Shown here: piece after piece, positions 1-9,017 of the stretch
Layout: the number at the start of each line of letters is the position of its first letter
Numbering within the stretch: the first letter of the stretch is position 1
Assembly: GCA_030248135.1 (NCBI GenBank)
Contig: JASANC010005170.1
Span: 1-25,487, forward strand
Direction: 5' to 3'
From: Theristus sp. LFF4_11
Lineage: Eukaryota > Nematoda > Chromadorea > Monhysterida > Xyalidae
Length of the DNA: 25,487 nucleotides
The notes under the pieces: generated by a model
Seen by the model: only the letters and a program-made list of their open reading frames with translations
Told to the model about the DNA's origin: nothing
The model's database searches: none
Position numbers and translations under genes: made by a program

Positions 1-488
1 AAAAAACGACGAAGTTCTTTGACCGTATTTTATTAGGGTTTGGCGTTATGTATTTTCTGGATGCAGACTTAACCTGCATTTTGACTCGTGTTATTGCTTG
101 TCTCTTTACGATTCAACCTTGTGTTCAAAGTTCTCGAATTTATAAAATCATTTGGTTCTAAATGTTGCTTTTTGCAACAATGTTGGGAAACAGAACAACT
201 ATTTGTTCAATCTCTTCTTCTATTTCTGTAGTTCAGCGTAAAACTTTTGATTTCTAAGTTGTCTAAATTTATCTTGCGTCCAAAAAAACTGCGTACTGAA
301 GAGCAAACAGTTAGTCTTGTGTTATTATGAAGAGATGACCTTAGTCAAGTTCACGTTCTATCATGCACATTAAAAATAACCTGCAAGTTGGTTTTTCAGA
401 TTATCGCAAATGTGATGGTTCCAAGTTTTATGCTGTTTTTGAAAAGAAATTCTTTAATTTCTGATGTTTTGCAGATTTTTTTGGCAAC
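1..488. other. Upstream flank of the multidomain cysteine-rich gene
   Basis: AT-rich sequence with no convincing ORF. It should hold the promoter and 5' leader of the gene starting at 489, but I see no clear TATA box or other named element. The only feature I can support is the splice-acceptor-like site ending at 474, listed separately. Confidence 0.5.
466..474 (+). promoter_or_regulatory. Splice acceptor just upstream of the start codon (leader intron or trans-splice site)
   Basis: The sequence tgttttgcag ends 14 bases before the ATG at 489 and has the T-rich run and CAG of the acceptors used elsewhere in the window. In nematodes such a site close to the ATG is often a spliced-leader acceptor; it could equally be the end of a 5'UTR intron. 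Which one cannot be told from DNA alone. Confidence 0.45.
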
Positions 489-576
489 ATGAAGCCACGG
501 TTACTCGACAATAATTTATTAATATTGCTGGGAACTTTATTACTGGTCATTGTATCGCAACTGTCATCGGCTGTTG
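489..576 (+). other. Exon 1: signal peptide
   Basis: The start has a short basic N-region (MKPR) and then a Leu/Ile/Val-rich core (residues about 9-24). Small residues SSAVA straddle the exon 1/2 junction and give a plausible cleavage site near residue 28-30. The exon ends at a consensus GTAAGT in phase 1 and joins exon 2 at 895, which begins two bases into a codon. This marks the product as entering the secretory pathway. Confidence 0.8.
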
Positions 577-3500
577 GTAAGTTCGTGTACTGGTTTCACA
601 AAAAAGCACAGCACCCTGTCAGACATTTCGTGCAGACATTTACTGCAAAGCTTGTTGAATGTTTGTTTTGTTTTGTTTTTTGTTTTTTGTTTTCGTATTC
701 TGGCGAAGCATCCCTTTAAATTAAATTTAGAATCTGAGAAACACCAATGTTTATCAAGAAAAGCCTGAAAAAGAAAACAAAACAGAAACATACTTTGTTG
801 ATTGTTTATGTTCTCCGGGGGTGTGACCACAGCGCCCAAGCGCATGTGAGAATGCAAGAAACGTCCCACTCAACCAAACGCCCGTTTCGCGCAGCGCAAT
901 CGTGTCCACCGAACGCGTTCCAGTGCAACGCGCAGGCGTGCATTCGCTGCGAGTGGCGTTGCGACGGCGAGGAGGACTGTCTGAATGGGGTGGACGAGGT
1001 GAACTGCAGGTACGACGGCACCGACCTCTGCCCCATTCCGCCGCCGGCCGCTTCGTCTGCAGGTGCGGCCGCATTCGCCGGCGACACGCTCCAGGCGAAT
1101 GCGAATCTAAGGCGGCCCAGCCTCCGCCCGCAAGTGCCGCCCACTGCGAACACGTCACCGGTCACGCCGCAGCCCGTCTTTCAACCGCCGGCGCCCATTT
1201 CTGACTCGACCATTCCACCGACGACGCGAATCGTCAGACCGCCCGCTCCAGTCGGCACAACGCCAAGAACAGCCTCCTCCTCGACGGGCCCGCCTCCGGC
1301 ACGTGGCGACGCCGAGCAAGAGGGCGACTACTACGAGTACGTGTACGAGGGCACCGGCACACGCGCCCGCGCCGGAGAGCAAGCGGCGGCCGTGGCGGCG
1401 TGCGCGCCCGAAAGTCAACAAATCGTTGGTCAGTTGAAAATTCCGTTTCGGTGTTTTATTGGTTTATTTGTTTTTATTCGGTCAAAAATTTATTCGGAAT
1501 TAATTATCGCAGTTGTTTATATCACAATTGAACAGTGCAAAATTTCCAGTCCAATCGAAACTTGAATATTCAGCGCGTTGCATGGTGAAAGTGAACGAGT
1601 GGATGAACTTACTCGAAGCCTACCAGCCGCAGCAGCCGTTTACCGTGGACTCAGCAAACGTCAACCTAGCGCAGCGTGGCTGTGTGCTGTTCGACCAGTT
1701 CAAAACGTGCCTTGGCGACCTCTACAATGACGCCCAGGGGTGCATCCCGGCGGAGACACTGCTCCAGTGGCAACAACTCGAAGCGTACACCTGTCAGCTG
1801 CTTGTGCCGATGGCCTTGTCAAAAGAGGTTTGCGTAAAACGATGTCAACGATCTCTGGGTTCATTTGTTATGCCTGTTCATTTTTTCACAGAACAACGCT
1901 TGCTTTCAACCGGTCGAGAACTGCGCCTCGTTCGCAAAACCAATGGAGCCGCGCAGGGACATGTGCGGATTGGTGGCGAGTGTGAAGCTACAGGTGGGCG
2001 TTTTGCCCGTTGACACGCACATTGAGTGGCAGCTCAATTTGCAACGTTTTCTAAGCAGTCCTAAAAACTGCTCCAGTCCAATCTTACAAACATCTGACTA
2101 GTTGACTACTGTACTTTAATTTCAGGCAACGTGCATGAGCGTTGAATGTCGTGAACAGGATGAAATGGTGAAGGCGTTGATCATGGAAACCGATCAGTTG
2201 GAGACTGCACAGAACTGCGTTAAAAAATTGCCGGTTGGGAAAAATGATTGTTTCTTTTTTAATTTTTATTGAAAACCCACCAAAGTTTGCGTAATTTTTC
2301 AGTCACAAGCCAGCTGTGCAGTGCCGTCAGACAAACTCGTCGAAACGTGCGGTCATAATTTGCTACCTGTATTTGAAATCATTAATGACAAAACAAAAAC
2401 GTTCTTCAGTAGCGAACCGAACGGCATCAAAGTGAGTAAATAGACAATTTTAAACAAGAAAAAGGGTCACGAAACGATGTGCTATAATTTGAGTCTCGTG
2501 ACCAAAATAAGAGATCATAACATGGAGTTTTTTGAATGTTCCTCACCACTCACATTGAACAATACCTACCTGCATCAGATGCTGTGCGACGCAGCCACTT
2601 CGTACGGCCAGTGTTTAGCGGGTATTGAGCGCAACCAACAATGCTGGCCGGAAGACGGCACGTTCAAATTCATCGTCGTCATGCATCAGATTTACTGTAA
2701 CGAGCGCGTTTTGACCGGATTGAAAACGCACGAGGCTTGCTTGAAACAGGTGGAGGCGCACGAAAGCACCATGGCCTGTCGCAAGCAACAGAAAGATGCT
2801 ATTGAACAACAAGGTAGTCATTTGCAAACTCTAATGTCTACGTGTTCTAGTGCTGTCCGGTTTATAAAAACCTTATATTTTGATCCCGTTGTTGGCGTTC
2901 ATTTTGCCTATTTCTACCAATTTTGCTTCCAGCCGAATCCAACAGCATCTGCACGGCAGTGACTGCGATGAACGAATTTGGCGATTGTATTCAAGAAGTT
3001 GTCGAACAGCTTTGTTCCACAGATGCAGTCGAATTCTACTTTTTCGTGAAAAGCAAAATCAGCGATCAATTTATTGAGAACGATTGTTATGATGTGAGTT
3101 TTGTTTTGCGCTGGCAGGCGCATTTTTTGTTTTCTGCTGATTGTTCAACAAACAATCCCAAATGAATTGATTAGTGCAGAGGTTTGTTTGAAATTAGGTA
3201 TTTTGTCTGACCAGTCAGTTTCAAAATTGAAACCAGTGAGCCGTTTGCAAAGTTCAGTTTTTGTTTCTTTAGGTTGCCACAACGCCGACGCCAGAAGTAA
3301 CCTGCTTCAACTGGGATCCAAAATTTCCAAAATGTAGCCGTGATGCAGAAGACGCGACCACCGGATGTTTGTTGTCGTTGATTGGACTGATGAGTTTAAA
3401 CGACAAGTTACCTGAAATTGACATTATCCAAGAGCTCGGGAACGATCAATCGCCAGTCATAAAAGTGAGATCGATTTTGTGTTTTGCTCCGTTTTATTTG

Positions 3501-6500
3501 TGACTTGCTAAATTATGAATTGCTCATTCGTTTGTCATTTTTCGTTATAAAGTCTTTTTAAATCTAAAATCATCACAGTCTAAAAAAAAACATGTTTTTA
3601 AAAACGTGTTTGGTTTTTTGATGCTGCACAGTTGCAAACAAGCACACTGGCAAAGGACAAGTGCGCCACTGTGTTTGCATGCCACTGACAATGCCAACTT
3701 CAAATCACGTGCGAACGAAAGCGTCCAACGTTTAGTGTTTCAGCTAAACTCCAAAAGCTCTGTTACAGGAACTGTGTGACGCGTGGGACGCATACGACGG
3801 TTGTCAAAAAGGCGACGTGTACCCGCTGAGCGGTGGACAGCCGTGCTCGTCAACGTTGGCGATCAACGAAGTCGCCAGACTTGGCCTCTCACAATTATGC
3901 AATCCGCAGCTGCAGGCAGAGCTGCGCTCCAACAAACCGTGTCTTGATGTTGGTCTCACGTTTTCAACAATCTTTTGAGCAGAATTTTGATGAAGAGTTT
4001 CCACTTCATAACCATTTTTTTATATTTATTTTGGAGGTATAAACTGGACAAGAAACGTAAAACATGTGATTATTGCACGCACAAATTCAAAATTACTGCC
4101 AAAGCAACGTTTCCAGCGTCTCTCGCCCTTGCCGGAAGTGCGTGCATGCGTCGAGCCGATTGGTCAGCTGCTGCAAATCATTGGCGGTCTTCTGAGCGGT
4201 GGCAGCAAAGCGCAACTCTGTCAGATTGTCTACGTGGTGAAGGAGATTTTTGTGTGCGTTCGAAAGCCGACCGAACAATTGTGTGACGCGCAGTCGGTCG
4301 CTTCGATGGACAAATTCTTGGCTGCGCTAACAGAGCAATCCGTGCAAACGGGCTGCCCGGCAGAGAGACCGCCAGATTTTGACAAGTGTCTAGCTCCGGA
4401 AGGCAAAGTCGAACAGAAGGCTGGCAGTGGCGGCGTCGAAACGGTTGGTTTTTTACTTTTCCGTTTTCTGATGGTCAAAAACTACTATTGTGTTATGTAG
4501 CTGTGGAGTTGCGCAAGTTGCTTTGTGTGAGGCTCTGCCAATATAATTGAACTCAAATTGCTACTGCAGGATGCGGCCGGTTGCACCAAAGAAGATTATC
4601 AGAACACCGTCAGATGTATGACACCAATGGCTGAACTAAAGGTTTTTACTATTGTTACTGTTTTTTAGTCGATAGGACAAAAATAAATGACCAAAACTTT
4701 GAAATACAATGAATGAGAAACATTTCAGCCTCATCCATTCACTATTATTGACAACCCACGAGACATCAAAGCCGCTTGTGAAGCGTTGAAGAATCTCTGG
4801 AATTGTGAAACGAGCGAGTGCCGACCGGCCTGGGTTGCTGGAGTCGATGCCACTTGGTCGTACGTCTGCGATGGAGAGGATGGGTTCGTTTGCGTGTTAC
4901 TTGACAAAGTGGTTTTTAAAACATCTAAAAAATGCAAATTTAACTTCCTTTATTCTTTCATTCGTTTTCAGTTGTCAAACCGTTCAATCTGATACAAAGT
5001 TTTTTAATCTTGGTGTTTTGGTTGTGTTTTAGCGTCAATCGAAAACAACAAACAGCACATTTCCGATGTTTACTTTCACGAAAACATTTCTACAGCTCAC
5101 TGCGCTACGAAGAAAATCGTCGCTGTTTGAAGAAGATCTCGCTTCGACCAGATGTGAAGAAGTGCGTTCAACAATTTATGCCCGACACGCAAGAATCGAA
5201 CTGCTTGGCCGCTTCAAATCTGCTAAAATGCGTTGAACCGATTGCGCGCGAAAAATGCAGCGCCGAACATGCGGTGTTCTTGATAGAGATTCTCGATCGA
5301 TATGCGCAAGCTGGCAGGACACGCTGCAATCTCGACGACGTCATCGAACAGCGTTCGTCGACTTTTTTAATTTTTTTTGCGTTCGATTAATTTTTGTCGT
5401 AATAGTAGGAATTGCTAATCAAACAACAATATATGGTTAGCGCTGTTTCCAGCTATTGACCCACTCTCGCCAGTGCACCCAATCAGTTGCAACTCGGAGC
5501 AACGCGCAAAGATTGACGAATGTCAACAGCCAATGTTAGCAGTCAAAGAGGAGATTGCCAGACTGTTCGAGGTTTGGCCGCAAAAAAAAATTGTTTTATA
5601 TTAGTTTTTGGAAATTTCTTTTTCATTTGTGTTCATACACTTGTAAAAGCCATACAAATTTACCAGGGTGGTTTATCATCAGTACTAACTGGTCTGGACA
5701 AGCTTGGTCCGATTTTCACCAGGGGTTGTGGACTGGCTGACGATTTTAGAAATTGCGCTGCTGACTTTGTGACAGATCCGGCCAGCGAATGCCGGGTGAG
5801 ATTTTGTTCATGTTTATTTTGCTAGCATTCGTTTGTGGAACTCTAAACTTATGTTGCAAAATTGGGTACGCAATTGAAACTACTGTAAATCATGAGGGTT
5901 TTCCAGGTCAGCAGCTGTCTGATTCGCGCTGGCGATGGCATTTGCAATCAGACGAATCCATCAGCCGAGATTGACAGACATCTCAAGTGCATGTTTGGAC
6001 TGATCTCGAATCCGGTCTTTACGAAATGCGTTTCAAACCATCTCCTAAAAGCTGTCGCAGCGAGCGGTGGAAAATTAGATTTAGCTGCGATTCAAAAGGC
6101 CCTACCTCCGTTCGTTGAGTGCGTCACACAAGTCACAACGACTGCATGTGGTCAAGAGCCGTTGAACGTCATGAAGGCGTTTGCAGCTGATCCGAAGTCG
6201 TGCTTGCTGGGACCTCGTGAGAAAGTTTTTCTTTTGTTTTGCGGCTCTTTGTTTGCTTGTTTTTTCTAAGATATGAGCCTAAAAGGTTTTGTTGCAGTTT
6301 TCCGTGAACATACAAGTATGATACGTCAAAGGCACGTCCCAATGAACGGTTACATGTGCAATAACATGAGACTTGTGCGTGCCGTGCCGTACATGTCTGT
6401 ATGAACGGTAGTATGCCAAAACATACGACCTAAAGTGACGTGACGTGCCGTGCCGTATACCCATACGTCAATATGAGCGGGCATTGACACTTTTTATACA

Positions 6501-8732
6501 TTAAAAAAAACATTTACAGCGCCCGCTGATCAAGAAACCGTCAGCACACCGGATCCTGAACCAGAGCCAGAAGCGACGGCCGCCGCAATGTGCGCCGAGA
6601 AAACCAAACTGTGCACACGGCGTTACATCGCGAACGAGGAGTTCTTCCCGATCTCACTGTTGATCGAGTATCATCCGAGTGAAACGTGCGACAAACTCGT
6701 GAAATTCGACTTGTGCGTCGCCACGGAGAGCAACGGGCAATGTGAGGTTGACACGGCCATCAGACGACTGTTGGTGAAACTGTGTGACGAGGGTGACGTG
6801 CGGTACAAGAAATACGGCGACTGTTTGGTCACAGTGATTGCTGAGAATGGAGACTGCGTGCACAAGATGATCGAGGCGCAACAAGCAGGCACGTCGTTGT
6901 GCGATGGAATGCAGGTTGCTGGTGGGAAGTTGAGGTTATTCATTGGTGATCGGTCGCAGCGAAAACCAGTCAATCGCACTGAAATTAAAAGCATACGCAT
7001 TGTTCGTGTAGCTTTTGAATTAATGCGTAAAATCATGCGTCGCGGCGTTGCATGTACTGTTGCGTGAAACGCTGCGTCTTATTTTCACGTTTTTGTTTGC
7101 ACCAAACTTCAAAGCTTTCTCGTTTCAGCAAGTGGTCGACTGCGTTTCGCCGCAGGTGCTGAGCGCATGTGGGCCGGATTCAACCGAATACAGCGTTGAA
7201 ATGATGAACGTCTATCTACAGGTTTTCAAACTGTTTGTTATCTAGATACTTTTGTTCTTTTCAAAAGTAGCTGATAAAATTTGTTGCAGGGCAATAACGG
7301 AATACTTTTTTGCCAATATAATTTTTAAATTTAAAAAAAAGATGAGACCGCATTTTATTCAGCACGGAGATCCAGCCTGCAAGCTGGCCGTCCCAGCGCG
7401 TGTCGCACCCGAGCCAGAGCCGGCGCCAGAGGCAAAACCGGAACCGGAACCGGAAACAGAAGCGAAACCAGAGCCGAAGCCCGAGATTGAACCAAAACCT
7501 GAGCCCGTTTGCACTGAAGTCGACGGCCTTGAGAAGTTCGACTTGTGCGAGCAAACGTTCAAGCGCGAATACGGTGCGATGATTCAGCCGATTTCACTGC
7601 TGCAAGACGCTTCAAGACTCGACGAGCTTTGCACTTACTTGTTGTCGCCAACCGCTTGCACCACTGAACTGGCCAAATGGAGCTGCAGACCGCAGCCGCT
7701 GTCGACAGCAGTCAATGAAACACTCAGATATTTATGCGGACAGGTGTGTGAATGTGATGTTGTACATAACCAGAGAAAACACTGGTTTATTATTCAATTT
7801 GTTTCTTGGTTTTGAGTTTTTACGACGTTTTCTTGCACAGAAAATCTTCGAGCGCGGCTTCCGCCAGGACCTCGCGTGTCTGGCGAGCGTCGCTGCCACT
7901 CGCCAGGGCCACGATTGCGCGCAGAAATACCGCCAAGCGCCGCTATTCGGCGAAAATAGTCGCACCACGTTCTGCTCCATGATGAACAAACTGCTCGAAT
8001 GTATTAGTCCATCCGTTAATGCTGACTGTTCAGCATCAGCAATGGTGCACATGTATGACGTTCACTCGCTCTGGGCGTCGCAGTATCAGCCAGAGTGCTC
8101 ACTACAACCGCCAACATTGGAGAGGCCGTCGCCACCGCCACCGCCACCTGGCGGCTGCGCAGACAACGATTGTGCGCCGGGCACCGTGTGCACGCCAAAG
8201 ACCGTGTTCTGTGACGCACCGCCATGTCCGCAGTACATGTGCGTCAAAGACGATGCGAAACCGGAGCCGGAGGCAGAACGTCCGTGTTTTTTGCATCTTT
8301 TTATTTCACAAATACAATTATTCAGTTTCAAAGATTTTTCTGTTTTTTTTCAGCTGACGCCGAACCAGCGCCAGAAACTGAGCCAAGTATGTTGTTTGCT
8401 TACAAGCATTTTGGGCGGTTTTTTTATCTAGAGCTGTGTTGATTTCATGTATTTTGCTTGTGTTGACTTGAAGTTATCGATTTTTTGTTTTCCCGTCAAC
8501 GTCGTTTTATGTGTCATCGTTGCTTCTTGCGTTACCACCTTACTATCAACTGATCAACCGTTTCTTATGTTTCACCTCAGGTCCGGACGTGGCAATAGTG
8601 AAAGTGGACAAGCCGACGCCAGAGCTGAGCGTCGCTGGCTCAAGCGCGCCTGCAGCCTCAAGATTTACTGGGAACTTTGTGACGCTTCTGTTGTGCTTCA
8701 TTGCGGGTATCTCAATTGCTAGACTGAGATGA
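489..8732 (+). CDS. Large secreted/surface mosaic protein: LDLa module plus seven 12-cysteine (DUF19/T20D4.11-like) units
   Basis: Predicted as 23 exons, 1,614 residues: 489-576, 895-1428, 1574-1827, 1892-1993, 2126-2233, 2303-2431, 2579-2813, 2933-3093, 3273-3464, 3769-3948, 4117-4443, 4570-4641, 4729-4883, 5096-5352, 5453-5571, 5667-5795, 5907-6216, 6520-6914, 7129-7221, 7363-7743, 7841-8279, 8354-8386, 8581-8732. All phases match and the sum is an exact number of codons. Order: signal peptide (about 1-29), LDLa (33-67), Pro/Thr/Ala linker (68-198), seven 12-Cys units (199-1493), six-Cys module (1513-1541), hydrophobic C-terminus ending in RLR. Cysteine spacing decided the starts of exons 3, 7 and 14. 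The fold resembles the nematode DUF19/T20D4.11-like family by cysteine layout; that is inference, not a search result. The tail suggests a GPI anchor or a single membrane span. Ligand and function are unknown. Exon boundaries are my reconstruction; individual ones may be wrong. Confidence 0.82.
903..1007 (+). other. LDL-receptor class A module with a seventh cysteine
   Basis: Residues 33-67 show the LDLa layout: C..NAFQC, AC, W.CDG..DC and GVDE..NC. The Trp and the Asp/Glu residues that bind calcium in this family are present (W, CDG, DC, DE). The module carries one cysteine more than the usual six (codon 948-950, in the stretch ACIRCEWRC). LDLa modules normally bind ligands through a calcium-held acidic surface. 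Here it is the only LDLa copy, at the mature N-terminus, ahead of the 12-Cys array. Confidence 0.88.
1008..1400 (+). other. Pro/Thr/Ala-rich linker with acidic tyrosine cluster
   Basis: Residues 68-198 are rich in Pro, Thr, Ala and Ser, with PPAP, PPTT and GPPPA stretches typical of extended O-glycosylated stalks. Towards its end lies GDYYEYVYEG, tyrosines embedded in acidic residues, the kind of context in which Golgi tyrosine sulfation occurs. The linker separates the LDLa module from the first 12-Cys unit and lies in the same large exon. Confidence 0.6.
1401..2218 (+). other. 12-Cys unit 1
   Basis: Residues 199-357, over exons 2-5. Spacing from C1: x10, x33, x8, x10, x16, x14, x6, x13, x11, x4, x22. 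The x10 gap between C1 and C2 holds only if exon 3 starts at 1574 (after attcag) rather than at the equally in-frame 1550, so the first is preferred. C10-C11 is shortened to x4 compared with x8 elsewhere. Confidence 0.7.
2315..3087 (+). other. 12-Cys unit 2
   Basis: Residues 367-535, exons 6-8. Spacing: x10, x29, x8, x9, x17, x13, x12, x17, x11, x8, x23. Exon 7 is placed at 2579 because this gives K|MLCDAATSYGQC, directly comparable with K|ELCDAWDAYDGC at the same intron position in unit 3. An alternative in-frame start at 2528 would add 17 residues and an odd cysteine. Confidence 0.7.
3303..4356 (+). other. 12-Cys unit 3
   Basis: Residues 548-741, exons 9-11. Spacing: x9, x45, x8, x13, x17, x13, x12, x23, x11, x8, x23. 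An additional cysteine (TTGC) lies in the long C2-C3 loop. The exon 10/11 junction (CLD|RLSP) gives the family C7-x12-C8 spacing, which supports the donor at 3949 and the acceptor ending at 4116. Confidence 0.72.
4582..5327 (+). other. 12-Cys unit 4
   Basis: Residues 775-923, exons 12-14. Spacing: x10, x24, x8, x4, x15, x14, x12, x12, x8, x8, x22. Exon 14 starting at 5096 gives the family C6-x14-C7; the other phase-compatible acceptor (exon start 5033) would insert 21 residues and an extra cysteine there. A free cysteine (DKC, codon 4384-4386) sits in the linker before this unit. Confidence 0.72.
5488..6203 (+). other. 12-Cys unit 5, with one cysteine moved
   Basis: Residues 944-1113, exons 15-17. 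C1-x10-C2, about 36 residues to C3, x8 to C4, x11 to C5, then x13 to C6 with an additional cysteine (VSSC) inside that gap, x14 to C7, x12 to C8. The position expected for C9 is a Gln (AIQ, before KALPPFVEC), and C10-x8-C11-x17-C12 follow. The unit therefore keeps twelve cysteines but lacks C9 and gains one near C5/C6. Confidence 0.68.
6591..7380 (+). other. 12-Cys unit 6
   Basis: Residues 1142-1286, exons 18-20. Spacing: x6, x24, x8, x8, x13, x12, x10, x14, x8, x8, x22. It shares PISLL in the C2-C3 loop with unit 7, so these two are the most alike. The final x22 spans two introns and supports exon 19 (7129-7221) and the exon 20 start at 7363. It is preceded by a Pro-Glu linker (PDPEPEPEA). 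Confidence 0.75.
7381..7509 (+). other. Pro-Glu/Lys repeat linker
   Basis: Between units 6 and 7 lies a run of PEPEP, AKPEPEP and KPEPKPE repeats (about residues 1287-1329), probably a stiff extended spacer. At the DNA level it is a degenerate CCAGAG/CCGGAA hexamer array. Shorter versions occur before unit 6 and after the six-Cys module (KPEPEAE, and AEPAPETEP in exon 22). Confidence 0.75.
7510..8098 (+). other. 12-Cys unit 7
   Basis: Residues 1330-1493, exons 20-21. Spacing: x11, x27, x8, x8, x16, x14, x12, x18, x8, x8, x22. This is the most regular copy and a good reference for the unit. It keeps the intron between C6 and C7 (CGQ|KIFERGF) that recurs, with shifted phase, in several other units. 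Confidence 0.75.
8156..8242 (+). other. Small six-cysteine module with PPCP motif
   Basis: After a Pro-rich linker (RPSPPPPPPGG) residues 1513-1541 read C.DNDC.PGTVC, then VFC, PPCPQYMC. The C-x4-C-x5-C-x6-C-x4-C-x4-C layout with PCP resembles short Cys-rich modules in secreted ecdysozoan proteins; I cannot name the family with confidence. It follows the 12-Cys array and precedes the membrane-proximal Pro/Glu tail. Confidence 0.55.
8581..8732 (+). other. Last exon: C-terminal hydrophobic anchor
   Basis: The protein ends with a Ser/Ala/Pro stretch (AGSSAPAAS), a hydrophobic segment of about 16 residues (NFVTLLLCFIAGISIA) and RLR. Small residues ahead of a terminal hydrophobic run fit a GPI-attachment signal. 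The basic RLR ending also fits a single-pass type I segment with a minimal tail. Either way the array would face outwards. Confidence 0.65.
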
Positions 8733-8751
8733 TGATAATCATTATGATGAG

Positions 8752-9017
8752 TACCGTAAAGTCTTGCATATAAGGTCTCCTTATATAAATTTGAAAATCA
8801 AAAATTTCTAAAAAAAGTGTAATTTCGTGTGACAACCTTATAAGTGGGAGGAGGTCTTATAAAGCGAACATTAGGAATTCCGGGCCTTATAAACGGGGTA
8901 GGTTTTCGACCATGTCAAAATTTTGAATTTTTTTGGTTCCCGCCGTGTGACACTCCGCCCACTTTTGGGTGGGGGTCTTATAAGTGGGAGGAACCTTATA
9001 TGCAAGACTTTACGGTA
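8752..9017. mobile_element. MITE-like element with 24-bp perfect terminal inverted repeats
   Basis: The ends at 8752-8775 and 8994-9017 are perfect inverted repeats beginning TACCGTAAAGTCTTGCATAT. They start and end in TA, as expected for Tc1/mariner-type TA target duplication. The 266-bp interior has no coding capacity and repeats the motif TCTTATAAGTGGGAGGA in both halves. It lies 20 bases after the stop codon of the upstream gene, before any AATAAA, so it is probably part of that gene's 3'UTR. Confidence 0.85.

Noticed and set aside
747..894. Upstream part of the long plus-strand frame that contains the LDLa module
   Set aside because: It is Lys/Thr-rich low-complexity intronic sequence. 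Exon 1 (489-576) with a signal peptide joins at 895 in matching phase, so this stretch is intron.
1550..1573. Alternative exon 3 start after aatttccag
   Set aside because: It is in frame, but lengthens the C1-C2 gap of unit 1 from the family-typical 10 to 18 residues; the acceptor ending at 1573 fits better. It could still be used as a minor isoform.
2528..2578. Alternative exon 7 start giving FFECSSPL
   Set aside because: It adds an unpaired cysteine and breaks the parallel with the K|ELCDA junction of unit 3.
5033..5095. Alternative exon 14 start giving VNRKQQTAHFRC
   Set aside because: Phase-compatible, but it inserts 21 residues and an extra cysteine in the C6-C7 interval, which is 12-14 residues in all the units.
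7252..7362. N-terminal part of the long frame ahead of exon 20
   Set aside because: AT-rich, Phe/Lys/Ile-rich translation typical of introns here; the acceptor ending at 7362 is in phase and gives the C11-x22-C12 spacing of unit 6.
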